A stretch of 33,581 nucleotides of DNA from CAZGQY01 sp964528035 (lineage in GTDB: Bacteria; Pseudomonadota; Gammaproteobacteria; Methylococcales; UBA1147). The stretch's first letter is position 1. Every line of letters starts with the position of its first letter. Below, one piece after another: positions 24,286 through 33,070 of this stretch. The notes beneath the pieces were generated by a model. That model was not told where the DNA came from. It saw only the letters and a list, made by a program, of their open reading frames with translations, and did no database searches. Location: NCBI GenBank assembly GCA_964528035.1, contig CAZGQY010000023.1, positions 1 to 33,581 of the forward strand, given 5' to 3'. A program made the translations under genes and the position numbers.

Positions 24286-27200
24286 CTAATCAATTTCCCG
24301 AATCAATTCCATCATTTCCTCTACCGACATTTTACCGCTGACATCTCCTCCCTGCAGTAAACTATTGGCTAAATCGCGTTTGTGCCGATGCAATTCGACG
24401 ATTTTATCTTCAATGGTATCTTTAGCGACCAGTCGGTATATGGTAACAGGGCGTTTTTGACCCATGCGATGAGCACGGTCAGAAGCCTGATCTTCAACAG
24501 CCGGATTCCACCAGGGATCCATGTGTACAACATAATCGGCAGCAGTCAGGTTTAAGCCTGAACCCCCGGCTTTTAGACTAATTAAAAACAAATCTCCTTT
24601 GCCAGCCTGAAAAGCAGTTGTCGCCTCTTTACGTTTTTTCATGGTTGTCGAACCATCCAGATATTGATAGCTAATACCTTTTTTATCCAGCAATTCTCTG
24701 AGCAGACTTAAATGCGAAACAAACTGACTGAAGACCAGCGCTTTATGACGATTGGAAATTAATTCATCTACCAGTTCTTCAAAGGCTTGCATTTTAGAGC
24801 TACTGATATCGCTGTCTTCGATAACCAGGCACGGATGACAACAAGCACGGCGAAGTTTCATAATTTCCGCCAGTATTTTTAAATGCTGTTGTCCGGGTTG
24901 TGGCACATCTTGTTGTGACTGGTTCATTGCATGCACGGCATTACGACGCAAGGCTTCGTACAAGTCGCGTTCTTCGACGCTGAGTTCTACGTGCAGAGTC
25001 ACTTCGGTGCGCGCAGGCAACTCGGTTAATACGTCATTTTTCAAGCGTCTTAATATGAAGGGTTGCAGTAGTTTTTTCAAACGCTGCTGAGTTCCCTGAT
25101 CTTTCTGATTCTCAATTTTGTACGCATAGCGTTCATTAAACTTTTTTAAAGAACCCAGTAACCCCGGATTTATGAAATTAAATAAATTCCATAGTTCACC
25201 CAAATGGTTTTCTATCGGCGTACCTGTGGTAATAATTTTAAAATTACCCTGCAATGCCATGGCGGCTTTGGAGCGTTGGGTCTGTGGATTTTTAATCGCC
25301 TGAGCTTCATCGGCAACGATTGTATGCCAAGGTTTATCGATTAGTTTTTCGGCTTCGGTTTGTAATAAACCATAGCTACAAACAATTACATCAAACGCAG
25401 CAGCATTATCCAGTAGTTTTTGGCGATTACCTCTACCGAAATAACAAACATTGAGAGTCGGCGCAAAGCGTTGGGATTCTTCCAGCCAGTTATTACAAAC
25501 CGAGGTGGGCGCCAAAACCAGGCACGGGCCTTCGCTGGCACGGGTTAATATCAAGGCCAATGCCTGAATGGTTTTACCCAGGCCCATGTCATCAGCCAAA
25601 CAGGCGCCTGCACCCATATGCGCCAATCGAACCAACCATTGAAAGCCCTGGATTTGATATTCTCTTAATTCTCCCTGCAGAGTAGTGGGTAATTGCGGCT
25701 CCAGATCGGCCATTTCATCCAGCTGTTTTAACTGTGCCCGCCAATGTTTACCGGATTTTAGAGCCATACCCTCAGAAATTTCATTAACTGCCTGAGCTGC
25801 CAGGGGGTGAAAGCGTATATTTTTTCCTTGAGTTTCAGCCAGCCCCGATAAATCATCCAGGCGTTGTCGTAACTCCTGGGTTAAGCTAATGATCTGTCCA
25901 TCCTGTAGTTTTAAAAAACGACTTGATGTTGCTGCTAGTAAGCTCATCAAATTTTGCATTTCCATAACCCGACCGTCATCAACCTGAATATTTCCAGCGA
26001 CGGTAAACCAGTCTTTCTCTTTGCGTACTGAAAACTGAACCTGGGATAAGCCAGTTTCCCGACTGATTTTGATTGCTTTGCCTTTAGGCCATTCCAATAC
26101 GACAAAATCACCCAGTGCCTGCAATTGCAACAACACTTCCAGAGCCATTTCGGCGTCGCCGAATAACCATTTGGTCTCGGTATTTTGGTATAGCCCGGGA
26201 CAGTTATCCAACAGTTGCTCTAATGCCTGCTGTTCCGCAGTCATATCACGCAAGGTCTGTAATTGCTTGCCACCTATTTCCGCAAGCACTGTACTACCAC
26301 CAGAGCCCGGTTTGTAGACAGGGCCACCATCAACAAAAGGCTGAATAAATACATCGACCTGCAAGCCTTCATCCACTGGCTGTAAATGGATATGCAGGCG
26401 ACTATCGGCGGACACCATCTCTGCATGACTGGATTGACCCCCAATATCAGATTGTATCGTCAGCATAGAGGCAATGGATGAGATAGAATTAATCACCTGT
26501 TGCCGCGCGGCTTTCGGGACAGTGAGACCCTTTTCACCTAATATATCAGCCACCTGATGGTGTTGCGGTTCAACTTTATAGATCAAAAGACCGTGGCTGG
26601 CTGTTGTTTCGGAGATATATTTTTCATCTGCATCAGGTGCCGGTGACAACTGAATCAGTAGCTTGTTTTTTCGTTCAGAAACCAGTAACTGCAGTTCTGC
26701 AGTATTAATACTAATCGGGTTATTAAAATGATCTGCGCCGGCCCAATAAACATGCGGATGGCCGACCGCCTCAATAACTGCGGCAGACCCTAATAGATAG
26801 ATTTCTTTATGGTGATAACCGTAGTATACATCTTCATAATCGACTTCTATTCGACTACAAATACGTCGATCATGCTCACTTAAATAGGAGAAATCCTCCA
26901 GGTTTTTATGCAAGCGCTTAATTGCTACCGGACGACCTTTAGTCCAGCGGCCATTTTTACCCAGACGTTGTTCTCTGGGGTTTAAGTAAGCTTGCTGATC
27001 TTCCACATAGACTGTCCAGATCATCCTTAATTCGCTCTCTCCTGCCACACCGCTTGTATCCGGATCTTCGACACCACCCAATCGCGTCAGGGCATCCAAT
27101 GCGCGTTGCCAGGATTCCACACGAGGCAATAAATCAATTATGGCGTTAAATTCTGAATCACTATATTTTTCAGCTATTTTCAGAATAGATTTCTTGGCTG

Positions 27201-28443
27201 CTGAGATTCTTTTCAGTAAATTAGCACTGACCGCTGCAAACCAATAGTAGTCATTGGCCTCCGCTTGCCGACAAAGTTCGTTCAGGCTGTTTGTATAGCT
27301 CGGGTCTATTTTTTTTAACTGTTCAGTTTCTCCCAGCCAATAAAGCAGCAATCCCTGAAATAACAGGTCATAACCAATATTATTGTTGTGAAACAATTGA
27401 TGATTCTTATCGTCCCTAATGTTGGTTTTCGCCAGATAGACATCAAGCCCATTCAACAAACGTTCATCGGTGATTGCAAAGGGATCCTGCCAGTTACGTT
27501 GCTTTATAGAAATTTTCAATTGACTACGCAAAGCTAATAAGTTTCCCGGTGTTTGACTGTGTAGTAGTGCCAAATTTGAAAAATAACCGGGCAATTCATC
27601 TAAATAAACATTGCGCTTGCGGGTATGTTTTTTAATCAGCTTAATCGCGGTCTCAAAAAGAGGCAACGATTCGTCAATTCGATTCTGCATGAATCGCAAC
27701 ATACCCATTAACACATAAGCCTTGATATTTTCGTCACCCGCCAATAAAACTTCCATGTTAGCGATATCACCGCGAATCAAATGCAGTTCAACATACTGAT
27801 GGATAATATGAACTGGCAGACTTTCGGTTTTTTGGAAGCATTCGTTCATTAATTGGTATTGCAGGGTGCAAGACTCAAAACTAAATCGCATTAACATCTG
27901 GTACTTTAGTAAAACCGTCATTTTCAGGACAATAGAATGCTGAGCGAACCAGACAGCATCAAAGTTTTGAAAAAACAGGGTATCGAGAGTGTCGACTAAA
28001 TAACCGAAATGTTGTTGTTCAATTTGTTCCAGGGTTTCAAGGAAAGCTTGTTCACGACCCTGGTACAAATAGATTCTTAAAACCTGAATCGCTTTCAAAT
28101 GAACAGTGCGGTAAGAATATTGGTAAGTTTCATTGATTGTCACCGCGGCCAATTTATCAAACAAAGAGGGTATCTTGACTGCTTTTTTCATCAGGTTTTC
28201 TGAGATAGCAGGCGCACAAATCCAACCTTCGTGGGTTATTTCAATCAGTTCCTCCCGGAGCAGATTTTCTCGTAACTGTTTGCCAACAATATGACTGACG
28301 CCAACCGGCACACAATCTGACTGCTTCAATAATTGTTGCAATCGGGTTTGACCAATAGGAACATAAATTACTGATAATGCGAGTACTATGTACTGTTCAC
28401 CTGAAGAGAGCTTGTCAAAGCGGCCGAGCAATTTATCAGACAT
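24286..28443 (-). CDS. Very large SNF2-family DEAD/DEAH helicase-like protein
   Basis: 1385 aa. The last 480 residues form the SNF2 ATPase: Walker A DDMGLGKTIQALAL (about 945-960), VADEAQAIKNP (motif II, DEAQ, about 1040), TTGTPIENHLGELWNLFNFI, then the helicase C part with VFSQFVSHLSLLREL, ISLKAGGSGLNLTAADYVVH and MDPWWNPAVEDQASDRAHRM. The first 880 residues are unassigned. About 1-450 are helical, possibly winged-helix and TPR-like, and 450-880 are mixed with beta regions. It is not RapA (about 970 aa, different N-terminus). SNF2 enzymes translocate on duplex DNA to remodel protein-DNA complexes. The start follows a 120-bp gap after the Yip1 gene. Confidence 0.92.
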   Translation of the reverse strand: MSDKLLGRFDKLSSGEQYIVLALSVIYVPIGQTRLQQLLKQSDCVPVGVSHIVGKQLRENLLREELIEITHEGWICAPAISENLMKKAVKIPSLFDKLAAVTINETYQYSYRTVHLKAIQVLRIYLYQGREQAFLETLEQIEQQHFGYLVDTLDTLFFQNFDAVWFAQHSIVLKMTVLLKYQMLMRFSFESCTLQYQLMNECFQKTESLPVHIIHQYVELHLIRGDIANMEVLLAGDENIKAYVLMGMLRFMQNRIDESLPLFETAIKLIKKHTRKRNVYLDELPGYFSNLALLHSQTPGNLLALRSQLKISIKQRNWQDPFAITDERLLNGLDVYLAKTNIRDDKNHQLFHNNNIGYDLLFQGLLLYWLGETEQLKKIDPSYTNSLNELCRQAEANDYYWFAAVSANLLKRISAAKKSILKIAEKYSDSEFNAIIDLLPRVESWQRALDALTRLGGVEDPDTSGVAGESELRMIWTVYVEDQQAYLNPREQRLGKNGRWTKGRPVAIKRLHKNLEDFSYLSEHDRRICSRIEVDYEDVYYGYHHKEIYLLGSAAVIEAVGHPHVYWAGADHFNNPISINTAELQLLVSERKNKLLIQLSPAPDADEKYISETTASHGLLIYKVEPQHHQVADILGEKGLTVPKAARQQVINSISSIASMLTIQSDIGGQSSHAEMVSADSRLHIHLQPVDEGLQVDVFIQPFVDGGPVYKPGSGGSTVLAEIGGKQLQTLRDMTAEQQALEQLLDNCPGLYQNTETKWLFGDAEMALEVLLQLQALGDFVVLEWPKGKAIKISRETGLSQVQFSVRKEKDWFTVAGNIQVDDGRVMEMQNLMSLLAATSSRFLKLQDGQIISLTQELRQRLDDLSGLAETQGKNIRFHPLAAQAVNEISEGMALKSGKHWRAQLKQLDEMADLEPQLPTTLQGELREYQIQGFQWLVRLAHMGAGACLADDMGLGKTIQALALILTRASEGPCLVLAPTSVCNNWLEESQRFAPTLNVCYFGRGNRQKLLDNAAAFDVIVCSYGLLQTEAEKLIDKPWHTIVADEAQAIKNPQTQRSKAAMALQGNFKIITTGTPIENHLGELWNLFNFINPGLLGSLKKFNERYAYKIENQKDQGTQQRLKKLLQPFILRRLKNDVLTELPARTEVTLHVELSVEERDLYEALRRNAVHAMNQSQQDVPQPGQQHLKILAEIMKLRRACCHPCLVIEDSDISSSKMQAFEELVDELISNRHKALVFSQFVSHLSLLRELLDKKGISYQYLDGSTTMKKRKEATTAFQAGKGDLFLISLKAGGSGLNLTAADYVVHMDPWWNPAVEDQASDRAHRMGQKRPVTIYRLVAKDTIEDKIVELHRHKRDLANSLLQGGDVSGKMSVEEMMELIREID

Positions 28444-28563
28444 TCAAAACACTAAATTGGATAATTAAACTTACATTATTCAGATAATATCGTTCTGAAA
28501 GTACAAGCCAATGATTAAGCCAGGTACTCATGCAACCTGATATTCAGCCAAGTACAGACAGAT

Positions 28564-29412
28564 TTATTGCGAACCATTCTCAGCTGATTTCATATCCTTA
28601 GTGGCTTCATTCAATCCTTTGAAAAACTGACCTAACGCCTGGCCTGCCTGTTCTGGTGTCATTTCTTTTAAGTTTTCTGAATTCAGATTATTAGCGGATA
28701 AATTGCCATTGGCATTCGAACTTTGTTCAGCATTTTTTCGTGCAGCTTCGTCCATACTGCGGATAAATTCACCCATCGCTCTACCTGCTTCTTCAGGCGC
28801 TATTTCCGGAGATTGCTGTAATTGTCTGCTTATATTCTCAAAAGGCGTTTTCATATTTTCCAGATTTGATGCCATCCGGCGGGCAGCAATCTCGCTGCTA
28901 AGGTTTGAAAAAATTAACAGCGCGCCGAGAATACCGAATACCATCCGTGAGGATTTTGCATCCAGCTTGTGAACTTCTGTAGCGGCAATCACCATCAAAT
29001 ACATACCCCAGGCCACGCAGATCATTGATCCAAGGTAAGGGATCATGCCTACAATTACAGTCAGAGGATAGAGGGCTCCGGCATAGGCCACACATCGGAA
29101 AGCAGTCTGATAGGATTCATTGGAATCCATTAATTTCCAAACGACAAATACAATTGCTGCCCCAATGAAGGAGCCGATCAATGTAAATACCGGCATCATG
29201 ACAATAACGCCAATGCGAACCGCCATTCCACCAATTGTACCGATACCTAAAACAGATAACGGTAAAACCAATACAGCGCCGACCATCGCCATAGCGACAA
29301 TAAAAATAACCGGGTCAGTATATCCGCCTGTTTTAGCCATACCGCGATAAAATTCTACCGGGCGAGTAATCACAGCTATTGCATCGGAAATAATAGAGTT
29401 GATCTTTGACAT
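28564..29412 (-). CDS. Yip1-family membrane protein
   Basis: 282 aa. Residues about 1-185 are a Yip1 domain: opening INSIISDAIAVITRPVEFYR, then four to five TM helices (DPVIFIVAMAMVGAVLVLPL; VIVMMPVFTLIGSFIGAAIV; AGALYPLTVIVGMIPYLGSM; MVFGILGALLIFS). The cytoplasmic tail carries two copies of a motif: PEEAGRAMGEFIRSMDEAA and PEQAGQALGQFFKGLNEAT, separated by an Asn/Ser-rich linker. The role in bacteria is unknown. AAGGAGGG lies five bases before the ATG, and the TAA of the upstream DUF1244 gene overlaps this Shine-Dalgarno, so translation is probably coupled. Confidence 0.85.
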   Translation of the reverse strand: MSKINSIISDAIAVITRPVEFYRGMAKTGGYTDPVIFIVAMAMVGAVLVLPLSVLGIGTIGGMAVRIGVIVMMPVFTLIGSFIGAAIVFVVWKLMDSNESYQTAFRCVAYAGALYPLTVIVGMIPYLGSMICVAWGMYLMVIAATEVHKLDAKSSRMVFGILGALLIFSNLSSEIAARRMASNLENMKTPFENISRQLQQSPEIAPEEAGRAMGEFIRSMDEAARKNAEQSSNANGNLSANNLNSENLKEMTPEQAGQALGQFFKGLNEATKDMKSAENGSQ

Positions 29413-29423
29413 GGAGTCCCTCC

Positions 29424-29726
29424 TTAAAGGTTTTTTGCAGCCTGAATCTTTTTCATAGCTTTCATTTGTTCCGGAGTTGCCTCTTTTTGATGCTTATCTT
29501 TCCATGTGTCGTACGGCATTCCATAAACAACTTCGCGGGCAGTTGAATAATCGATATCAATACCCTTTTCTTTGGCAGCAGCAGCGTACCATTTAGACAA
29601 GCAATTGCGGCAAAAATCCGCCAGTATCATTAGATCAATATTCTGTACCTCAGGATTCGATCTCAGGTGTTCTGTAAAGCGTCTGAATACTGCGGCTTCT
29701 ATTTCGATTTCTGTTTGTTTATCCAT
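29424..29726 (-). CDS. DUF1244 (SMc04008-like) domain protein
   Basis: 100 aa, the standard length. The sequence VFRRFTEHLRSNPEVQNIDL, MILADFCRNCLSKWYAAAA, IDYSTAREVVYGMPYDTWK and KHQKEATPEQ is a near-textbook DUF1244 protein, widespread in alpha- and gammaproteobacteria. The CxxC-like pair in FCRNCLSKWY is conserved and could bind a metal or cofactor. Function is not established. It is the first gene of a minus-strand series with the Yip1 gene; AGAGAGA precedes the ATG. Confidence 0.9.
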   Translation of the reverse strand: MDKQTEIEIEAAVFRRFTEHLRSNPEVQNIDLMILADFCRNCLSKWYAAAAKEKGIDIDYSTAREVVYGMPYDTWKDKHQKEATPEQMKAMKKIQAAKNL

Positions 29727-29891
29727 TATTCTCTCTGTTCGGCTTTAACACTTGACTATTTTCGTCAAATTTATCACATTTTTGGTCTCAATTAGGTAAT
29801 AATTCAAAAGAGAAATCGCGTTTTTAACTGTTCAGTAAGCTCAGAACACCTGATCCCATTGAAAATAACTTGTTACCAATTTAATTGAGGT

Positions 29892-29964
29892 AGGCTGGCG
29901 TTGAGGAACGAAACCCAGCATTAACCGACCCATCCTGCTGGGTTTCGTTCCTCAACGCCAGCCT
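29892..29964. repeat. Perfect 29-bp inverted repeat, probable dispersed intergenic palindrome
   Basis: The arms 29892-29920 (starting AGGCTGGCGTTGAGGAACG) and 29936-29964 are exact complements around a 15-nt loop. It is too long and lacks the T-run of a simple terminator. The GTTGAGGAACGAAACCCA core resembles intergenic palindromes common in some gammaproteobacterial genomes (recalled, not searched). Confidence 0.85.
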
Positions 29965-29991
29965 GCAAATAATCGGTTTTTTAATAAAATC

Positions 29992-30063
29992 GGTCGGAGC
30001 TCATCATTTCAACGGCCTGATCGGCTGCTCCGCGCCTGGCCTTTGAAATGATGTGCCCCGACC
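29992..30063. repeat. Second long imperfect inverted repeat
   Basis: GGTCGGAGCTCATCATTTCA (29992-30011) pairs with 30044-30063 (complement GGTCGGGGCACATCATTTCA) with two mismatches. The inner part also has CGGCC/GGCC complementarity. It is 28 bp from the first palindrome. Function unknown. Confidence 0.7.
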
Positions 30064-30112
30064 TGAAGTGACCTAACTTCTACTTCTGCAGTTCCTTTCC
30101 AAAAAATAAATG

Positions 30113-30128
30113 ACGGGCTCACGCCCGT
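30113..30128 (-). terminator. Hairpin downstream of the DGR-like gene (terminator and/or DGR recognition hairpin)
   Basis: In the coding sense ACGGGC-GTGA-GCCCGT: a 6-bp perfect stem with a GNRA-like GTGA loop, followed by CATTTATTTTTT. It lies 31 bp after the stop codon. It can act as a terminator, but hairpins with tetraloops just downstream of the variable region are also a known target-recognition feature of DGRs. Confidence 0.55.
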
Positions 30129-30159
30129 GGCAAAAGGTAAAAATATAAAAAACCAAAAA

Positions 30160-32247
30160 TTAACGGGTTCTGGCAAGGCGGAAGCCCAAATAGTCGTCGC
30201 GGTAGTCCGGGCTGTAGTAGCTGCGATACGCGGAACGCAGGTTGCGAGCGTTGCTGTACCAACTGCCGCCCCGGTAGACGCGGAACGAGCCGCTGGATGG
30301 CCCCTTCGGATCAGTCACCGAAGCACTCGAGTAATCTCCATACCGGTCACTCACCCATTCCAGAACATTACCACTCATATCATAAAGACCCAGCCCATTT
30401 GCTTGTTTTTGGCCCACTGGATGCGCATTATGTCCCGAATTCCCATAATTCCAACCCAGACTGTCGACATTATTTCCTCCACAGTACTTCTCATCCTGAC
30501 CTCCACTACGACAGGCATATTCCCATTCAGCTTCAGTGGGTAAGCGATAATCTAGACCGGTTTGTTGGTTAAGTTTGCGGATAAATGTTTGTATTTCATT
30601 CCAACTGACGTTTTCGACTGGTTTGTGATCCCCTTTAAATTGGGATGGATTGTCGCCCATCACTTTTTGCCACTGTGCCTGAGTTACCTCATATTTTCCT
30701 ATCTCATAGCTCTGGGTTAAACACACCCGATGCACAGGTTTTTCATCGCTGTCCCCTTCATTACTGCCCATTTGAAAACAACCGGGGTTAATATAAACCA
30801 TTTCTATTCTGTTGCTATCTTCCTCAGCCTTTTGTCGGGATTGTGTTTGTTGATCGTTTTTTTCGGCTAGTTCTAATTCCTCTTCAGCTTGGATGCGATT
30901 GAGTGCTTTCGACAAACACACGCTTTTGCGACTCATATGGATTTCATCATTACTGTCCCAATCTACCTCGCTGTCGCTGATTTCCAGGAGTTTTAGATAA
31001 TATTCGGTAAGGCTGTTTTTCTGTGCATCGGATGCGATCGGTAGCACCGGCATGCCGCACGGATCATAGAGTGTTTGAGTATCGCCTTTATCTTTTTCCC
31101 GGTACCTCCAGTTTGTAAAGAGTGTGTTGAGACCGACGAGATAGGTTTCAAAAGACCAGCGATTTAAGCGTAGACGGAACACAATTGATGCGTCTCGATC
31201 CTCCCATTTTAACCAACGTATGGGATAGTTGCCCTGTTCTGTTTTCCCTGGGTCGATAAAAGCCCCATAATGACCGTCCTGGTGTAATACCGGAAGAGCG
31301 GCGGGGTGTACCGCTTGACCTTTTTCACGGTCGGCGCTCTGTTTAAAATGGTTGTCGTAGCGGTAAGTGAACCTGGTATCGACTGGATTCCTTTCTGCCT
31401 CAGCATCTGTTTTGTTTGCGTAGATGGACACCGGTCTTTCAATATTGATGCTGTCACGCGTTGGCCAGCAATAACAGGTTTCTTTGCTGATCCACTGTCG
31501 ATCACCCGGTTTGGTATTTTGGGCAAGACCCACCTGCCAGGCGTTCTCGGTTCGCGCAAAAACAAAATAGGCGGCCCATGGCGTCATCAAGCCCTTTGCT
31601 TTGCTTAATTTTTCGTCCGGGTAAAGCGCTGAGTCGGACGATTTGGCGAGGATGCGTAATGGGATGTTGTTTGAGGTAATCAGATTTCCGGTTATGGATG
31701 CGTACAATTTCTCGTGGCAAGGAACAACTGGTATCCCTATAAAAATCAAATGGCCGAGGAATAGGGTTGTCCATAGAAACAACAAAGCTGAACCAACACG
31801 ATAACGGATGCAAAAGATCAGGATGATTGCCGCAAATGCTATCATTCCTAAAGTAATCTCCGCCCAGTCTGTTAAGGGCATAGTGCCTTCGAAAAGCCAC
31901 GAAATAATAGACACCATTGCAAAAATAACGCAACAGCTTAACTGCAACAAGTATCCAGAATTTCTAGATCCACCCTTCCCTAAACTTACTCCGTAAATCC
32001 TCATGCTGATAGCTAACAATAGGATTAGTCCCAGCAAGTTATCTCCCCATGTTCCGGGCTCAGTTGCTACTCCGAAAATCCACGAAAAAATCAAATGACC
32101 AACGAAAATGATGACGCATTGAAGTATTAGGAATATGCCTAATAGCACCAACGGCCTCTTTTTCGATCTGCCACCGTATAAAAGCGAGATACACCCGAAC
32201 AACATGAACAACCAATAAATTATCTCTGCCCAGCTCATAGATGACAT
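30160..32247 (-). CDS. Membrane-anchored FGE/C-type-lectin-fold protein with DGR-like variable C-terminus
   Basis: 695 aa. Residues 1-175 hold about six TM helices in three repeats starting at W6, W67 and W128. Residues about 190-300 may be SH3-like (AWQVGLAQN...DRQWISKETCYCWPTR). Residues about 300-480 are unassigned and end in a charged helix. Residues about 480-695 are an FGE-sulfatase/CLec fold (MVYINPGCFQMGSNEGDSDE, YRLPTEAEWEYACRSGG, NGLGLYDMSGNVLEWVSDRY). The tail RVYRGGSW...NLRSA...LGFRLARTR matches DGR target proteins. Between these blocks 14 codons are TAC, GAC, AGC, AAC or TAT, as expected if AAC/AAT template codons had adenines mutated. Such tails bind variable ligands. The start may be Met1 or Met4. 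No reverse transcriptase or avd gene is adjacent. Confidence 0.85.
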   Translation of the reverse strand: MSSMSWAEIIYWLFMLFGCISLLYGGRSKKRPLVLLGIFLILQCVIIFVGHLIFSWIFGVATEPGTWGDNLLGLILLLAISMRIYGVSLGKGGSRNSGYLLQLSCCVIFAMVSIISWLFEGTMPLTDWAEITLGMIAFAAIILIFCIRYRVGSALLFLWTTLFLGHLIFIGIPVVPCHEKLYASITGNLITSNNIPLRILAKSSDSALYPDEKLSKAKGLMTPWAAYFVFARTENAWQVGLAQNTKPGDRQWISKETCYCWPTRDSINIERPVSIYANKTDAEAERNPVDTRFTYRYDNHFKQSADREKGQAVHPAALPVLHQDGHYGAFIDPGKTEQGNYPIRWLKWEDRDASIVFRLRLNRWSFETYLVGLNTLFTNWRYREKDKGDTQTLYDPCGMPVLPIASDAQKNSLTEYYLKLLEISDSEVDWDSNDEIHMSRKSVCLSKALNRIQAEEELELAEKNDQQTQSRQKAEEDSNRIEMVYINPGCFQMGSNEGDSDEKPVHRVCLTQSYEIGKYEVTQAQWQKVMGDNPSQFKGDHKPVENVSWNEIQTFIRKLNQQTGLDYRLPTEAEWEYACRSGGQDEKYCGGNNVDSLGWNYGNSGHNAHPVGQKQANGLGLYDMSGNVLEWVSDRYGDYSSASVTDPKGPSSGSFRVYRGGSWYSNARNLRSAYRSYYSPDYRDDYLGFRLARTR
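30163..30282 (-). other. Putative DGR variable region (VR)
   Basis: This covers the last 40 codons of the FGE-type gene. Reading 30258 to 30190 in coding sense, positions that would be Asn in a template are TAC, AGC, AAC, AAC, TAT, AGC, TAC, TAC, AGC, GAC, TAC, GAC, GAC and TAT. Codons between them (GCT, CGC, CTG, CGT, TCC, GCG, CCG) contain no adenine. The 3' end TTGGGCTTCCGCCTTGCC is GC-rich and adenine-free, fitting an initiation-of-mutagenic-homing (IMH) segment. No template repeat was found in the window. Confidence 0.75.
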
Positions 32248-32366
32248 AATTATTTCAATGTTCGGTAAATGAAACAGGAAATCTCAAAAAACTATCAACC
32301 CGCAGATTAACAGCAGCACCATGCCAGATCGTAACTACTCAGTGAAAAATTTCTAAAGATAAAAAA

Positions 32367-32925
32367 TCACAAAGCGAAGTCCGGCAGTTTCCCATCAAAT
32401 ACGAGCGTCATCGCTTGAGTTGCACTCATTCCTTGCTTACGACAGGTGGATAAATATCCGCGAACACGACAAAATATTTTAGCGCCCTTTTGACTGCGAA
32501 AACACCCTGATATTTTCTGTTGTACTTTGGTCATGCGAATATCATTCTCACCCCGGTTATTAGTGAACGGTACAATCGCATGATCCATAAAGCGGTAGGA
32601 CATCTGATTCATAAACGATCAATCGTTCCAACAAGTTTCTTGCCTTGCTGCGCTTTATTGGACCCCGTTTTACTTTTTCGGGTGGTTTGTCGGGAGGTGG
32701 GCATTCAATCTCTGCCTGCTTTAACAACGCTCGATAGCGTTCTCGATACTGATTAGACTCATTCGCCTGTAACACACCGCAGGCATCATCCACAGCTCGG
32801 TTGATTTCTTCAAGTAACTGTTTCATCGTGTGGGCCCACGCATATTGATCCTGTTCAAAGGCACGCGTCAGTTCTCTTAGATGATGGGCATTGCATAACC
32901 CATCTTTCGATTTCCACGCATCAAA
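32367..32925 (-). pseudogene. IS66-family transposase remnant, truncated and frameshifted
   Basis: Two overlapping minus-strand frames together give the C-terminal part of an IS66 transposase: GLCNAHHLRELTRAFEQDQY (frame 1), KARNLLERLIVYESDVL, then in frame 2 VPFTNNRGENDIRMTKVQQK and RVRGYLSTCRKQGMSATQAM. One extra G in the GG at 32595-32596 accounts for the shift: removing it restores DVL-RFMDH. The N-terminal half, including the first catalytic Asp region, is missing, and sequence before DAWKSKDG is unrelated. The remnant is not functional. Confidence 0.85.
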
Positions 32926-33070
32926 AATGACGTAAGTCATTGATAGTTTGTTAAAGGAAAAAATAAATAGTACATGAATACAAAGACATAAGATTTCACG
33001 AGTCATATGTAGTGCCATAATCGTACTGTCATATCTTGTATTTCTCGTTTTTTTCCGTCATGCTGGGTCC

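Larger units (their letters stand above)
29727..30159. other. 433-bp gene-free stretch with three hairpins
   Basis: It holds a perfect 29-bp-arm palindrome, a second long imperfect hairpin and a short hairpin near the end of the DGR-like gene, each listed separately. The open frame beginning at 30127 on the plus strand runs antisense to the 3' end of the FGE-type gene and is not called. Confidence 0.7.

Noticed and set aside
29892..30063. CRISPR-like or tRNA-like structure in the hairpin region
   Set aside because: There are no repeated units with spacers and no cloverleaf. The two palindromes are unrelated in sequence.
30127..30543. 138-aa plus-strand open frame
   Set aside because: It is antisense to the 3' end of the FGE-type gene. 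Its composition follows from the opposite-strand codons, and the minus-strand gene has clear family motifs.
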